Source: Bacteroidota bacterium
Lineage (GTDB): Bacteria; Bacteroidota; Bacteroidia; Cytophagales; Cyclobacteriaceae
DNA length: 64,000 bases
Direction: 5' to 3'
Assembly: GCA_018266435.1 (NCBI GenBank)
Contig: JAFEAL010000003.1
Coordinates: 186,001 to 250,000 of the forward strand
This document shows positions 63,800-64,000 of this stretch, piece after piece; the first letter of the stretch is position 1; each line of letters starts with the position of its first letter. The notes beneath the pieces are model-generated. The model searched no databases. It worked only from the letters and a program-made list of their open reading frames with translations, and was not told where the DNA came from. The translations under genes and the position numbers were made by a program.

Positions 63800-64000
63800 G
63801 CCAGTTACGCGAAGAAGAATTTATCATTGAGCCAACAGGTAATCTGTTTAATTTTAAAGAGATTTGGCACTACCGTGAACTGTTTTATTTTTTTACCTGG
63901 CGCGATATTAAAATAAAATACAAGCAAACGATGCTGGGTTTTCTGTGGGCTATCCTTCAGCCCCTGTTGATGATGACGATTTTTACTTTGTTTTTCGGGC
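63796..64000 (+). CDS. ABC-2 type polysaccharide export permease, 5' part
   Basis: The frame is open from ATG 63796 to the right edge (68 codons). It reads MSQLREEEFIIEPTGNLFNF, then FKEIWHYRELFYFFTWRDIK, IKYKQTMLGFLWAILQPLLM and MTIFTLFFG. This is the N-terminus of Wzm/TagG-type permeases that export lipid-linked polysaccharide. It overlaps the epimerase stop by 4 nt. An ATPase (Wzt) gene is expected next but lies outside the window. Confidence 0.88.
   Translation, partial: MSQLREEEFIIEPTGNLFNFKEIWHYRELFYFFTWRDIKIKYKQTMLGFLWAILQPLLMMTIFTLFFG

Overview
This window is a chromosomal segment of a member of the Bacteroidota, most likely of the order Cytophagales. The evidence is a complete gliding motility/type IX secretion (T9SS) operon (a SprF/PorP-type gene followed by gldK-gldL-gldM-gldN), a second cluster mutY-ssb-gldE-gldD, many families typical of the phylum (DUF4271 next to hemD, DUF4286, DUF2723, BatD, GWxTD, WG-repeat and Reg_prop/Y_Y_Y proteins), and promoters of the Bacteroidota -7 type TAnnTTTG placed very close to start codons with no clear Shine-Dalgarno sites. 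Genes are tightly packed on both strands. I found no rRNA, tRNA, CRISPR array, transposase, integrase or prophage.

Layout. 0-6 kb, minus strand: a truncated FtsX-type ABC permease, htpG, rng, a 29-codon COX24-type basic protein, a TPR protein and an HU protein. 6-14.6 kb, plus strand: mutY, ssb, gldE, gldD, recG and a large propeller/Y_Y_Y membrane protein. 14.6-21 kb, minus strand: a C45-family hydrolase inside what looks like a single integron-type gene cassette, then a TIM-barrel isomerase, an amidohydrolase, a thiol peroxidase, an unknown protein and a persulfide dioxygenase-like metallo-beta-lactamase/rhodanese protein. 21-26.7 kb: a WG-repeat protein, hemW, a DUF4271 protein and hemD. 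26.8-32.6 kb: the T9SS core operon, closed by a strong terminator. 32.6-39.3 kb, minus strand: a tight gltX operon with small unknowns, preceded by a cluster of M48 peptidase, DUF4870, DUF2752 and TM2 genes. 39.4-50.3 kb: pirin, RidA, a short 3-hydroxyacyl-CoA dehydrogenase-like protein, acyl-CoA dehydrogenase, a zinc peptidase, rfaE2, queG, several small genes, batD and aroC. 50.3-54.3 kb: selD, mnmH, rlmB and a GWxTD protein. 54.4-64 kb: a methyltransferase, a DUF2723 membrane protein, a TPR protein and the start of a surface polysaccharide locus (a putative polymerase-like membrane protein, a GT4 glycosyltransferase, an NAD-sugar epimerase and the first 68 codons of an ABC-2 polysaccharide exporter).

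How the genes fit together. The T9SS operon builds the outer membrane PorK/N ring and the GldLM motor; gldD and gldE are accessory motility genes in a separate housekeeping cluster. SelD makes selenophosphate, and its neighbour MnmH uses it to convert 2-thiouridine to 2-selenouridine in tRNA. With queG, rlmB, gltX and rng this makes the window rich in RNA metabolism. The 3' end appears to start a cell surface glycan cluster.

The most unusual feature is 14601-15977. A single AT-rich hydrolase gene is bounded by boxes and a long stem-loop that match an integron cassette with its attC site. The cassette sits exactly between the stop codons of two convergent host genes, and no integrase is in view. 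Other points of interest are a thiol peroxidase lacking the usual resolving cysteine, a probable one-base homopolymer frameshift in a signal peptide, a pair of related palindromes between convergent genes, and a set of promoters that predict leaderless or nearly leaderless transcripts.
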